Assembly: GCF_020169515.1 (NCBI RefSeq)
Contig: NZ_JAHMHW010000025.1
Coordinates: 1-64,000, forward strand
From: Paenibacillus vietnamensis
GTDB lineage: Bacteria > Bacillota > Bacilli > Paenibacillales > Paenibacillaceae
DNA: 64,000 nucleotides
Direction: 5' to 3'
In this document: positions 7,626 through 15,975 of the stretch, piece after piece
How the letters are laid out: each line of letters begins with the position of its first letter
How positions within the stretch are numbered: position 1 is the stretch's first letter
Position numbers and translations under genes: made by a program
Notes under the pieces: generated by a model
Database searches by the model: none
Told to the model about the DNA's origin: nothing
Seen by the model: the letters and a program-made list of their open reading frames with translations, nothing else

Positions 7626-8993
7626 ATGGCTAAAATAAAAACGAAATTCGTGTGCACCGAATGCGGCACCGAATCAGCGAAATGGCTCGGGAAATGCCCG
7701 GGCTGCCACGCATGGAACTCGATGGTGGAAGAGAAGGAAACGGTCGTGAAGACGAAGGGCGTCGGTCTCTCATCTTTTCATGCGAAAGAAAAGCCGATGT
7801 CCATCATACATATAGAAAGCGGGCAGGAGCCGCGGATTGAAACAAGAATGCTGGAGCTTAACCGGGTGCTGGGCGGAGGCGTCGTGCCTGGCTCGCTCAT
7901 TCTGGTTGGGGGTGATCCCGGTATCGGCAAGTCGACGCTGCTGCTGCAGACCTCGCATGCATTGGCGGTTAAGGGACTGAGGGTGCTGTACATCTCCGGC
8001 GAGGAATCCGTCCGGCAAACGAGACTGCGTGCGGATCGGCTCGGCGCGCTTACGGAATCCCTCTATGTATTATGCGAGACCAATATGGAGCAAATTAACG
8101 AGGCGATCGAATCGGTGCAGCCGGACTTTCTCGTCATCGATTCCATTCAGACGGTGTACGACCCGAACGTACAGTCGGCGCCGGGAAGCGTATCCCAGGT
8201 CCGCGAATGTACGGCCCACTTCATGCGGGTAGCCAAGATTAAGGGGATTGCGACGGTGCTTGTCGGTCACGTTACGAAGGAAGGCGCGATCGCCGGACCG
8301 AGGCTGCTCGAGCATATGGTGGACTGCGTGCTTTATTTCGAAGGCGAGCGGCATCATACGTACCGGATATTGCGGGCGGTCAAGAATCGCTTCGGATCGA
8401 CCAACGAGATCGGCATATTCGAAATGGGAGAGGACGGACTTCGCGAGGTATCCAATCCGTCCGAGCTGTTTCTGTCCGAGCGGCCGCTTGGCGTAGCCGG
8501 CTCGACGGTTGTGGCCAGCATGGAGGGAACGAGACCGGTTCTCGTTGAGCTTCAGGCGCTGGTCGCGACGACGAACTTTCCGTCTCCGAGAAGGATGTCC
8601 ACCGGCATGGATCATCACCGCATGGCGCTGATCATCGCGGTGCTGGAGAAGCGTAACGGAATGTTTCTTCAGACGCAGGACGCCTATTTGAACGTAGCAG
8701 GCGGGGTAAAGCTGGATGAGCCTGCCGTCGATTTGGCGGCTGCTGTCAGCCTGGCTTCGAGCTTTCGGGATGCGCCGACGAAGCCGTACGACGTCATTTT
8801 CGGAGAGGTAGGCCTGACCGGCGAGGTGCGTGCCGTCTCGCGGGCGGAGCAGCGGGTCAAGGAAGCGGAGAAGCTTGGCTTCAAGCGGGTCATTATGCCG
8901 GAGAAAAGCTTAAAGGGCTGGAAACCGCCCGAGGGTATTGAAATTATTGGCGTCAGCACAGTGGCGGAAGCACTTAAGGCAGCGCTTGGATAA
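7626..8993 (+). CDS. radA: RadA (Sms), DNA repair and recombination ATPase
   Basis: A DnaB-like helicase related to RecA that extends branches during homologous recombination. The 455 residues begin with a C4 zinc finger (Cys10, Cys13, Cys24, Cys27), followed by the RecA-like core with Walker A GGDPGIGKST near residue 98 and the RadA signature KNRFGS near 256, and a C-terminal Lon-protease-like domain that lacks protease activity in the family. ATG at 7626 follows GGGAGC. It is eight bases upstream of disA and surely co-transcribed. The promoter lies in the DnaA-box region. Confidence 0.97.
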   Translation: MAKIKTKFVCTECGTESAKWLGKCPGCHAWNSMVEEKETVVKTKGVGLSSFHAKEKPMSIIHIESGQEPRIETRMLELNRVLGGGVVPGSLILVGGDPGIGKSTLLLQTSHALAVKGLRVLYISGEESVRQTRLRADRLGALTESLYVLCETNMEQINEAIESVQPDFLVIDSIQTVYDPNVQSAPGSVSQVRECTAHFMRVAKIKGIATVLVGHVTKEGAIAGPRLLEHMVDCVLYFEGERHHTYRILRAVKNRFGSTNEIGIFEMGEDGLREVSNPSELFLSERPLGVAGSTVVASMEGTRPVLVELQALVATTNFPSPRRMSTGMDHHRMALIIAVLEKRNGMFLQTQDAYLNVAGGVKLDEPAVDLAAAVSLASSFRDAPTKPYDVIFGEVGLTGEVRAVSRAEQRVKEAEKLGFKRVIMPEKSLKGWKPPEGIEIIGVSTVAEALKAALG

Positions 8994-9001
8994 GGGGGCA
9001 G

Positions 9002-10081
9002 ATGATGAAGGAACCTACGCAGCTTGAAATTATGAACCAGTTGTTGCAGCTAGTCGCGCCAGGCACCCCTTTTCGCGAAGGGCTGGAGAACGTGCTTCGC
9101 GCCAAAACGGGAGCTCTGATCGTAGTGGGATACAGCCCGGAGGTCATGGAGGTCGTGGACGGCGGCTTTTCCATTAACTGCGATTTTTCGCCGAACTATT
9201 TGTATGAGCTGGCGAAGATGGACGGCGCAATCATTATGAGCGAGGATATGCGCCGGATATTGTACGCGAATACGCAGCTGATTCCAAACAGCTCCATCCC
9301 GTCCATCGAGACGGGAATCAGACACCGGACGGCGGAACGCGTGGCGAAGCAAACGGGGAAGCTGGTCGTTTCGATCTCGCAGCGCCGGAATATCATAACG
9401 CTCTACCAAGGCAACCTGAGGTACTCGCTTAAGGACATGGGCGTCATCCTGACCAAAGCCAATCAGGCGATTCAGACGCTGGAGAAATATAAGGCGGTGC
9501 TCAGCCAGTCCTTCACCAATTTGTCCGCGCTCGAATTCGAAGAGCTGGTCACGCTGCAGGAAGTGGCGCATGTGATCCAGCGCGTCGAAATGGTGCTGCG
9601 CATCAAGATGGAAATCAAGCGCTACGTGAACGAGCTGGGCACGGAAGGCCGTCTTATCAGCATGCAAATGGAGGAGCTGGTTGGCGGAGTCGAAGAGGAT
9701 GCCTGGTACTTACTTAAGGACTATGCAAAAGACAACTCGGATGAGAAAATCAGGGAGATCCGGGCGGGTCTAAAGAAGCTCGGCTCCGACGAGCTGCTCG
9801 ATGCCCCTCCGATCATCCGTTTGATCGGATATTCACATACGAACAATATGAACGAGGAATCGGTTTCCCCGCGCGGCTACAGGCTGCTTAACAAGATTCC
9901 AAGACTGCCGCTCATCATTATGAATAACCTGATTGAGCGCTTCGGAAGACTGCCGCATATTCTGATGGCAACGATCGAGGAGCTGGACGAGGTTGACGGT
10001 ATAGGCGAGGTTAGGGCGAGAGCGATTAAGGAAGGCCTCAAGCGCATCCAGGAGCAGATGTTCATTGACAGGCAAATCTAA
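9002..10081 (+). CDS. disA: DisA, DNA-integrity scanning diadenylate cyclase
   Basis: Synthesises cyclic di-AMP from two ATP while scanning DNA, and pauses at branched structures to delay sporulation. The 359-residue protein has the DAC domain with DGA (residues 74-76) and RHR (107-109) catalytic motifs, a helical linker, and a C-terminal helix-hairpin-helix DNA-binding domain (about 325-355, VDGIGEVRARAI). In characterised systems RadA inhibits DisA, matching their tight coupling here. Two adjacent ATGs at 9002 and 9005 are possible starts behind AAGGGGG. Confidence 0.97.
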   Translation: MMKEPTQLEIMNQLLQLVAPGTPFREGLENVLRAKTGALIVVGYSPEVMEVVDGGFSINCDFSPNYLYELAKMDGAIIMSEDMRRILYANTQLIPNSSIPSIETGIRHRTAERVAKQTGKLVVSISQRRNIITLYQGNLRYSLKDMGVILTKANQAIQTLEKYKAVLSQSFTNLSALEFEELVTLQEVAHVIQRVEMVLRIKMEIKRYVNELGTEGRLISMQMEELVGGVEEDAWYLLKDYAKDNSDEKIREIRAGLKKLGSDELLDAPPIIRLIGYSHTNNMNEESVSPRGYRLLNKIPRLPLIIMNNLIERFGRLPHILMATIEELDEVDGIGEVRARAIKEGLKRIQEQMFIDRQI

Positions 10082-10169
10082 ATCCCATACAATGGATGGA
10101 ATGTAGTCATGCGGCAATTTGATACATTCGTTAAGGGTTTTGGGGCATAGTAGAGAAGAGGTGGAATAG

Positions 10170-10916
10170 ATGATCACAAAATCGATACCGAGCCTTCTCA
10201 CGGTGGGGAACCTGTTCCTTGGGGTAATCGCCATCATTCTAGTTTTTAACGAAAAGCCGGATACGGCCGCGATGATGGTGTTAATCGCGATGCTGCTGGA
10301 CGGCGTAGACGGACGCGTTGCTCGGGCGCTGAACGTTCAAAGTGAATTCGGCAAAGAGCTGGACTCGTTATCCGATGTTATTTCGTTTGGCGTTGCGCCG
10401 GCTTTTATCATGTATGTGGTCGCTTTCCAAGAGCTGAATCCGGCTTTCGCCTGGATCGTAACGGCATTGTTTCCGATTTGCGGGGCTTTGCGGCTTGCCC
10501 GCTTTAACGTCATTACAAGCGCGCCGGGTTATTTCATCGGCCTTCCCATCCCCGCGGCGGGCGGTGTGCTGGCTACGCTGGCTTTGTTCAAAGACGATAT
10601 TGACGTAACGGTGCTTCTGGCCAGCACCTTTGCGCTCTCGATCCTGATGGTCAGCACGATCAAGTATCCCAATTTCAAGAAGGTCGGCATTCCGAAGAGT
10701 GCCGTATGGGTCGTGCCGATTGTCATTATAGTGGCAGTTGTGCTAGGTCTGATGTTTAAAAACGAACTCTCCAAAATCTTGTTCGTACCCCTGCTGCTCT
10801 ATGCGCTGTACGGATTAAAAAAAAACGTTGACCGCCGGCTGAAGAAGAGAAACCGCAAGCGCGGCGGCCGGACGGATCAAGCCGAGGAACCGGTTCAATC
10901 GGAGAAGCCGGCTTAA
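10170..10916 (+). CDS. pssA: CDP-diacylglycerol--serine O-phosphatidyltransferase
   Basis: Makes phosphatidylserine, the precursor of phosphatidylethanolamine, in the membrane. The 248 residues show the full CDP-alcohol phosphotransferase signature: Asp44-Gly45, Asp47-Gly48, Ala51-Arg52, Gly61, Asp65 and Asp69. About six hydrophobic segments follow, and the last 25 residues are strongly basic (Arg/Lys-rich). ATG at 10170 follows AGAGGTGG. It is separated from disA by 88 bases and followed by a strong terminator. Confidence 0.92.
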   Translation: MITKSIPSLLTVGNLFLGVIAIILVFNEKPDTAAMMVLIAMLLDGVDGRVARALNVQSEFGKELDSLSDVISFGVAPAFIMYVVAFQELNPAFAWIVTALFPICGALRLARFNVITSAPGYFIGLPIPAAGGVLATLALFKDDIDVTVLLASTFALSILMVSTIKYPNFKKVGIPKSAVWVVPIVIIVAVVLGLMFKNELSKILFVPLLLYALYGLKKNVDRRLKKRNRKRGGRTDQAEEPVQSEKPA

Positions 10917-10923
10917 TAACGAA

Positions 10924-10966
10924 GAAGCCCCATATCGCGACCTTCCGCGATTGGGGCTTCTTTTTT
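10924..10966 (+). terminator. rho-independent terminator after pssA
   Basis: GAAGCCCCA (10924-10932) pairs perfectly with TGGGGCTTC (10952-10960), with an internal TCGCG/CGCGA stem, followed by six T residues. It separates pssA from the convergent gene at 11003-11398. Confidence 0.92.
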
Positions 10967-11002
10967 GTGTTGATTCGCGGGAAAGAGCTGCTTCTCCGCA
11001 GA

Positions 11003-11398
11003 CTACGTTAAATTAAACAAACCAAGCGTCGAGCATTTCTTGTACTCTTCGGCAATGACGTCGTCGAGCTTTATGTCCAGCTGATTACACAATGCAGTCA
11101 TGTAGAACAGGTTGCGGCCAAGCTCCGACTTCAGAACGTCCCGGCAATGCTCGCATACGGCACCGGAAATATGGCTTTGAAGCGTTTCCTTCGCACCCTC
11201 CAGATTGAGCTCATCCGAGTATTCCTGCTTGCGGGCATTTAATTCAATGCAGCCGCAGTCCGTGACGGCCTTGGTAACCGCGCGGTTGACTGAAGCGCCT
11301 GATTGGCCGAATTTGGACATGACATCCAGCAAGCTTCGGTGCCTGAGCAGCAATTCCGATACCTGCATCTGAAATTGATTCAACGTAGGAGCACTCAT
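11003..11398 (-). CDS. conserved Cys-rich protein with MazG-like C-terminal helices, function unknown
   Basis: The only internal minus-strand gene of the window. The product is 131 residues and probably soluble and helical. Cysteines occur as CGC (48-50) and CxxC (82-85), plus Cys104 and Cys122. The C-terminal part (ELGRNLFYMTALCNQLDI, residues 92-109, then LDDVIAEE) resembles the helical pattern of MazG-like nucleotide pyrophosphohydrolases, but the acidic metal-binding motif of active MazG is not obvious. I recall similar short proteins beside pssA in paenibacilli carried under a DUF label; I cannot confirm it. The ATG at 11398 is chosen because AGAGGTGG precedes it; a further upstream frame lacks such a site. 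It has its own consensus promoter. Confidence 0.7.
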   Translation of the reverse strand: MSAPTLNQFQMQVSELLLRHRSLLDVMSKFGQSGASVNRAVTKAVTDCGCIELNARKQEYSDELNLEGAKETLQSHISGAVCEHCRDVLKSELGRNLFYMTALCNQLDIKLDDVIAEEYKKCSTLGLFNLT

Positions 11399-11445
11399 CG
11401 GTTCCACCTCTTTCATCAACCTCGTATGATGTAATCTCAATTCCC

Positions 11446-11474
11446 ATTATAAGCCTCCGGCGCACCGTTTTCAA
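11446..11474 (-). promoter_or_regulatory. sigma-A promoter for the minus-strand Cys-rich gene
   Basis: Read on the minus strand, TTGAAA (11474-11469) and a perfect TATAAT (11451-11446) are separated by exactly 17 bases. They lie 48 bases ahead of the start codon of the 11003-11398 gene. Confidence 0.8.
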
Positions 11475-11572
11475 AATAGATTTATTAGAAAATATAAATG
11501 TTTGCATTTGATGCCTCCCCCACGGTTAACTTGGCCAATATTGGAACATAATTGTAGTGGAGGTGAACCATA

Positions 11573-12670
11573 ATGGTTAGACGAATAATACAATTGATAG
11601 GCATGTTGTTCGGCGGTATGGCCGGCGGTGAAGTATACGGATGGATGAATGGTGCGGCCGTATGGTCGGGCTCGTCGTTCGGAATGCTGCAGAAGTCGGG
11701 CACTTATTACATGAATGTAGCCGTTGGCGCGGTTTTTGGGGTAGTCGCAGCTTCGATGTTTGCAGGCAAGGTTATCCGACTTATGCAGGAAGGCGCGGAG
11801 AAAACGGCGGTTGTGCCGCTGAGGCAGCTGTTCTCAGGGGCGGCCGGATTGCTTGCAGGCCTGCTGCTTGCCGTATTGCTCTATCCGGCCGTGTCCGGTC
11901 TGGGAAGCTTAGGAAGCTTGATCCCGGCCGTTATGATGCTCTGTTTCGGTTATTTGGGCATGCGAATCGGGCTGCAAAAGCAGGAGGAACTTGCAAGCGG
12001 CTTTGTTGCGCTGATGGAGTCTCGCCGGAGCGCGCCGGCGGCGGAGGAAACTCGCGGCTACGAAGAGCATAAAATTTTGGATACCAGCGTTATTATCGAT
12101 GGACGGATCGCGGATATTTGCAAAACAGGCTTTATCGAAGGGACGCTTGTCATTCCGGAATTCGTGCTGGAGGAGCTGCAGCATATCGCCGATTCCTCGG
12201 ATTTGCTCAAACGGAACCGGGGCCGCAGGGGGCTTGATATCCTGAATAAAATTCAAAAAGAGCTGGACGTGAAGGTGCTGATTTACGAAGGCGACTTCGA
12301 GGAAATCGGCGAGGTCGACAGCAAGCTGGTGAAGCTGGCCAAGGCGCTGCACGGCAAGGTTGTCACCAACGATTTCAACCTTAATAAAGTATGCGAGCTC
12401 CAAGGCGTATCGGTGCTTAATATCAATGATTTGGCCAATGCGGTTAAGCCGGTTGTCCTGCCGGGAGAAGAAATTATTGTTCAAGTGATAAAAGACGGCA
12501 AAGAGCATGGCCAAGGGGTTGCCTATTTGGATGACGGCACGATGATCGTCGTAGAAGGCGGCCGCGAGTATATCGGCACGACGATGGAGGTTCTGGTAAC
12601 GAGCGTACTGCAGACCTCGGCGGGCCGCATGATATTCGCGAAGCCCAAGCTGTTGGAAAAAGCGCTGTAA
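11573..12670 (+). CDS. PIN-TRAM domain membrane protein (YacL family)
   Basis: A 365-residue protein with an N-terminal membrane part of about four hydrophobic segments (residues 1-140), a PIN-type nuclease domain starting at the KILDTSVIIDGRIADI segment near residue 165, and a C-terminal TRAM RNA-binding domain (about 290-350). The conserved acidic residues of the PIN fold are visible (Asp in DTS, Asp in DGR, Asp in TNDFNLN), so an RNase activity is plausible though not established for this family. The start is ATG at 11573 after GGAGGTG. It precedes ispD, as is usual in Bacillales. Confidence 0.9.
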   Translation: MVRRIIQLIGMLFGGMAGGEVYGWMNGAAVWSGSSFGMLQKSGTYYMNVAVGAVFGVVAASMFAGKVIRLMQEGAEKTAVVPLRQLFSGAAGLLAGLLLAVLLYPAVSGLGSLGSLIPAVMMLCFGYLGMRIGLQKQEELASGFVALMESRRSAPAAEETRGYEEHKILDTSVIIDGRIADICKTGFIEGTLVIPEFVLEELQHIADSSDLLKRNRGRRGLDILNKIQKELDVKVLIYEGDFEEIGEVDSKLVKLAKALHGKVVTNDFNLNKVCELQGVSVLNINDLANAVKPVVLPGEEIIVQVIKDGKEHGQGVAYLDDGTMIVVEGGREYIGTTMEVLVTSVLQTSAGRMIFAKPKLLEKAL

Positions 12671-12720
12671 CAAGGTATGATAGAGCTATTGTATCTAACA
12701 GCGTGAGGCAGGTTGAAGGC

Positions 12721-13440
12721 ATGAAAGCAAAATGGGGAGTCGTTATCGTCGCGGCCGGACGCGGCACGCGGATGGGAACGAAGGAAAGCAAGCAGTATTT
12801 GCGTCTTGGGGACAAGCCGATCCTCGTTCATACGCTGGAGCTGTTCCAGTCAATGGATACGGTGAAGGAAATCGTTCTTGTAACCGGAAGCGGGGATCTG
12901 GACCGATGCGGCGAATGGGTGCGGCAATACGGGCTGACAAAGGTGTCTTCCGTCGTTGCCGGCGGCAAGGAGCGTCAGGATTCCGTGCTTTGCGGACTAA
13001 AAGCCTTATCGGCAGAATGGGTTATGGTGCATGACGGCGTACGTCCGCTCGTTACGGCGGATGCGGTGCGCGTCTGCTGCGAGAGGGCCGAGCAGAGCGG
13101 CGCAGCCGTGCTGGCCGTTCCGGTCAAGGATACGATTAAGCAAGTGAACGAAGCGGGCGTCATCCAATCGACACCGGACCGCCGAAGCTTGTGGGCGATA
13201 CAAACGCCGCAGGCTTTTCGGCGTGCCTTGCTGCTGGAGGCGCTTGAGCGCGCCCTGGCGGAAGGATTCATGGGAACAGACGACGCGATGGCGGTTGAAC
13301 GCCTTGGCGTTCCCGTTACCGTAGCGGAAGGCGAATACACGAATATTAAAATTACAACGCCCGAAGACTTGCCGTGGGCGGAATTTTTGCTCGCGCAGCG
13401 ACGGGCCGGCTCGGGAGAAGGAAAGGAGGAGCACGAATGA
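12721..13440 (+). CDS. ispD: 2-C-methyl-D-erythritol 4-phosphate cytidylyltransferase
   Basis: Third step of the non-mevalonate isoprenoid pathway: transfers CMP from CTP to methylerythritol phosphate. The 239-residue protein opens with VVIVAAGRGTRMG (nucleotide loop, residues 7-19) and keeps HDGVRP near residue 105 and the C-terminal region with IKITTPEDL. ATG at 12721 was chosen over an in-frame GTG at 12703, which has no ribosome-binding site. The stop overlaps the ispF start by ATGA, so the two enzymes are translationally coupled. Confidence 0.95.
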   Translation: MKAKWGVVIVAAGRGTRMGTKESKQYLRLGDKPILVHTLELFQSMDTVKEIVLVTGSGDLDRCGEWVRQYGLTKVSSVVAGGKERQDSVLCGLKALSAEWVMVHDGVRPLVTADAVRVCCERAEQSGAAVLAVPVKDTIKQVNEAGVIQSTPDRRSLWAIQTPQAFRRALLLEALERALAEGFMGTDDAMAVERLGVPVTVAEGEYTNIKITTPEDLPWAEFLLAQRRAGSGEGKEEHE

Positions 13441-13919
13441 TTCGGGTAGGACAAGGGTTTGATGTGCATCAATTGGTGGAGGGCCGTCCTTGCATTATTG
13501 GAGGCGTGACGATCCCTTATGAGAAAGGGCTGCTGGGGCATTCCGATGCGGACGTTCTGCTGCATGCGGTCTCGGATGCGATTCTCGGAGCTCTGGGGCT
13601 TGGGGATATCGGCAAACATTTTCCGGATACGGATGCGGCCTTTAAGGACGCGGACAGCCTGAAGCTGCTGGAGCAGGTGTGGAAGCTTGCGCGGGAGCGG
13701 GGCTATAAGCTGGGTAACGCGGATTCGACGATTATCGCCCAGCGTCCGAAGATGCTGCCGTATATTCCGCAAATGGCGGAAATTATCGCGAAGGCGCTGG
13801 AGGCGGACGTGTCGCAGGTTAACGTGAAGGCGACGACGACGGAGCAGCTCGGTTTTGCCGGCAGGGGAGAAGGGATCGCGGCACAATCGGTTGTTTGCCT
13901 GATTAAGGATGTGCTATGA
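13437..13919 (+). CDS. ispF: 2-C-methyl-D-erythritol 2,4-cyclodiphosphate synthase
   Basis: Fifth step of the same pathway, cyclising the CDP-methylerythritol phosphate with release of CMP. The 160-residue length is typical. Zinc ligands Asp9, His11 and His43 are present, as is the ATTTEQLGFAGRGEGIAA segment near the C-terminus. ATG at 13437 follows AAAGGAGG and overlaps ispD by four bases. A small hairpin (13940-13960) lies between it and gltX. Confidence 0.96.
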   Translation: MIRVGQGFDVHQLVEGRPCIIGGVTIPYEKGLLGHSDADVLLHAVSDAILGALGLGDIGKHFPDTDAAFKDADSLKLLEQVWKLARERGYKLGNADSTIIAQRPKMLPYIPQMAEIIAKALEADVSQVNVKATTTEQLGFAGRGEGIAAQSVVCLIKDVL

Positions 13920-13985
13920 TCGGGATTATATTATGGGCAGCGAAGCCGGATGCGGCTCGCGGCATTTTACAGGAGGCAGGTTGAG

Positions 13986-15455
13986 ATGACGGCAGAGGTG
14001 CGCGTACGCTATGCCCCGTCGCCGACGGGACATTTACATATCGGCAACGCAAGAACGGCCTTATTCAATTATTTGTATGCAAGAAACCGCGGCGGTAAAT
14101 TCATTATCCGGATCGAGGATACGGACGTGAAGCGCAACGTGGCCGGCGGCGAGGAGAGCCAGCTGAAATATTTGAAATGGCTGGGTATCGACTGGGACGA
14201 GAGCATTGATATCGGCGGAGGCTACGGCCCTTACCGCCAGACGGAGCGTCTGGACATTTACAACAAATACTGGCAGGAGCTGCTTGACCGCGGACTCGCC
14301 TACCGCTGCTATTGCAGTGAAGAAGAGCTGGAGCAGGAGCGCGAGGAGCAGATGGCGCGCGGCGAAACGCCACGCTATTCGGGGCGCCACCGTAACTTGA
14401 ACGAGGAGCAGCGTCAGGCATACGAAGCTGAAGGACGTATTCCGAGCATCCGCTTCCGTGTGCCTGAGAACCGTACCTATTCCTTCGACGATATGGTCAA
14501 AGGCTCGATCAGCTTTGATACTTCGGAAATGGGCGATTTCGTTATCGTGAAGAAGGATGGCATTCCGACGTACAACTTCGCTGTCGCACTCGACGACCAT
14601 TTGATGAAAATCAGCCATGTGCTGCGCGGGGAAGACCATATTTCGAACACGCCGCGCCAGCTGATGATCTATGAAGCGTTCGGCTGGGAGCCGCCGCGTT
14701 TCGGGCATATGACTTTGATCGTGAACGAGCAGCGCAAAAAGCTCAGCAAGCGCGACGAATCGATTATTCAGTTCATTTCGCAGTACGACGAGCTCGGTTA
14801 TTTGCCGGAGGCGATGTTCAATTTTATCTCGCTGCTTGGCTGGTCGCCGGAAGGGGAGCAGGAGATCTTTACTAGCGATGAGCTTGTGCAGGTGTTCAAT
14901 GCCGACCGTTTAAGCAAAAGCCCTGCCGTATTCGATACGCAGAAGCTGAGCTGGATGAACAACGAATATTTGAAAAAAGCGGATCTCGCAAGGCTCGTCG
15001 ACCTGTGTATCCCGCATCTGCAAAAAGCGGGCCGCGCATCCGGGGAGCTCGGCGCGGAAGAACGCGCATGGGTAACGGATCTCGTTGCGCTCCATCAGGA
15101 TAAGCTGCGCTATGCCGCAGAAATCGTTCCGATGACGGAGCTGTTCTTCCGCGAAACGGCGGAGGATGAGGAAGAAGCGGCCGCCGTTCTGGCGGAGGAG
15201 CAGGTGCCGGTCGTGCTGCAGGCGTTTCTGGAGCTTATCGAAGCGGGAGAATCGGCTTTTGACGTGAACGGCATTAAAGAGATGATCAAGTCGGTTCAGA
15301 AATCGACGGGCTTCAAAGGCAAGCAGCTGTTTATGCCGATTCGCGCCGCGCTAACCGGACAGACGCACGGACCCGACTTGAACCAGTCGATCGCGCTGCT
15401 GGGCAAGCAAAAGGTGACGGACCGCCTGCGCGGGCGTTTGGCCGCAAGGCAGTAA
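13986..15455 (+). CDS. gltX: glutamyl-tRNA synthetase
   Basis: Charges tRNA-Glu (and in many Gram-positives also tRNA-Gln for later amidation). The 489-residue class I synthetase has the HIGH-type motif in PSPTGHLHIGNARTALF (residues 11-27) and the KMSKS-type motif KKLSKRDES near residue 250. The start at ATG 13986 fits AGGAGG with normal spacing and the family N-terminus; an in-frame upstream start would add twelve non-conserved residues. It lies 66 bases after ispF. Confidence 0.96.
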   Translation: MTAEVRVRYAPSPTGHLHIGNARTALFNYLYARNRGGKFIIRIEDTDVKRNVAGGEESQLKYLKWLGIDWDESIDIGGGYGPYRQTERLDIYNKYWQELLDRGLAYRCYCSEEELEQEREEQMARGETPRYSGRHRNLNEEQRQAYEAEGRIPSIRFRVPENRTYSFDDMVKGSISFDTSEMGDFVIVKKDGIPTYNFAVALDDHLMKISHVLRGEDHISNTPRQLMIYEAFGWEPPRFGHMTLIVNEQRKKLSKRDESIIQFISQYDELGYLPEAMFNFISLLGWSPEGEQEIFTSDELVQVFNADRLSKSPAVFDTQKLSWMNNEYLKKADLARLVDLCIPHLQKAGRASGELGAEERAWVTDLVALHQDKLRYAAEIVPMTELFFRETAEDEEEAAAVLAEEQVPVVLQAFLELIEAGESAFDVNGIKEMIKSVQKSTGFKGKQLFMPIRAALTGQTHGPDLNQSIALLGKQKVTDRLRGRLAARQ

Positions 15456-15489
15456 TAGGCGGATGACGCAGCAGTCTCCGTGCCGGGCA

Positions 15490-15515
15490 AGTGACATAAC
15501 ACTTGTCACCTTTTT
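15490..15515 (+). terminator. weak terminator-like hairpin after gltX
   Basis: GTGACA (15491-15496) pairs with TGTCAC (15504-15509) and five T residues follow one base later. A competing CAAGTG/CACTTG pairing is also possible. The right arm contains the -35 box of the next promoter. Confidence 0.45.
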
Positions 15516-15531
15516 AGGTATTCGGTATACT
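15503..15531 (+). promoter_or_regulatory. sigma-A promoter of the cysE T-box transcript
   Basis: TTGTCA at 15503-15508 and TATACT at 15526-15531 are separated by exactly 17 bases. Transcription would start near 15538, just before the T-box leader. Confidence 0.8.
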
Positions 15532-15539
15532 ATGACTAT

Positions 15540-15940
15540 TAAATCCATGAATTGATCGGCCATGAACAGGAGAAGTACGTTTACTTGCGGATTCGCAGAG
15601 AGGACAACCGTCATTCGAATCGTAGCCGCCGCGCATGCGGCGAGAGGGCTTGGAATGGGGCTGCAAGTTGTCTGGTTCGCGTAAGCGGAATATGCACCTG
15701 GGAGCTTTGTTCCGAGCTGCTCCTGCGGAATCGGTACGTTGACCATGATACGGCGGAAGAGCCGGATGAATCGTGATCGCGGACGGATGGGCAGGACAGG
15801 GTAGGCGGCAACGTTGCGTTCGCGTTAAGGACGAAGGAGAAGAACATCCGCTATGGCATTTGACCGGCGGTTTGTTCAAGCAGAGTGGAACCGCGGTATG
15901 AGACGCCTCTGCAGCATTTGATGCTGCAGAGGCTTTTTTT
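15540..15940 (+). promoter_or_regulatory. T-box leader, cysteine-specific, controlling cysE-cysS
   Basis: The hallmark T-box sequence TGGAACCGCGG lies at 15886-15896. It is followed by a strong terminator: 12-bp stem GCCTCTGCAGCA (15905-15916) with TGCTGCAGAGGC (15922-15933) and seven T residues. Upstream is a long stem I region with an AGAGAG element near 15595-15600 and a specifier-loop context GAATATGCAC, in which TGC at 15693-15695 is the Cys codon. Uncharged tRNA-Cys would stabilise the antiterminator and allow transcription of cysE and cysS. Specificity agrees with the downstream genes. This explains the 520-base gap between gltX and cysE. Confidence 0.95.
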
Positions 15941-15975
15941 GATTTAACAGAGCGCTTGGTAAAGGAGTCTTGACT

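Noticed and set aside
10973..11008. A sixth copy of the dispersed repeat after the pssA terminator
   Set aside because: Only a loose resemblance (TTCGCGGGAAAGAGCTGC) without the GGACGGC core, so not counted.
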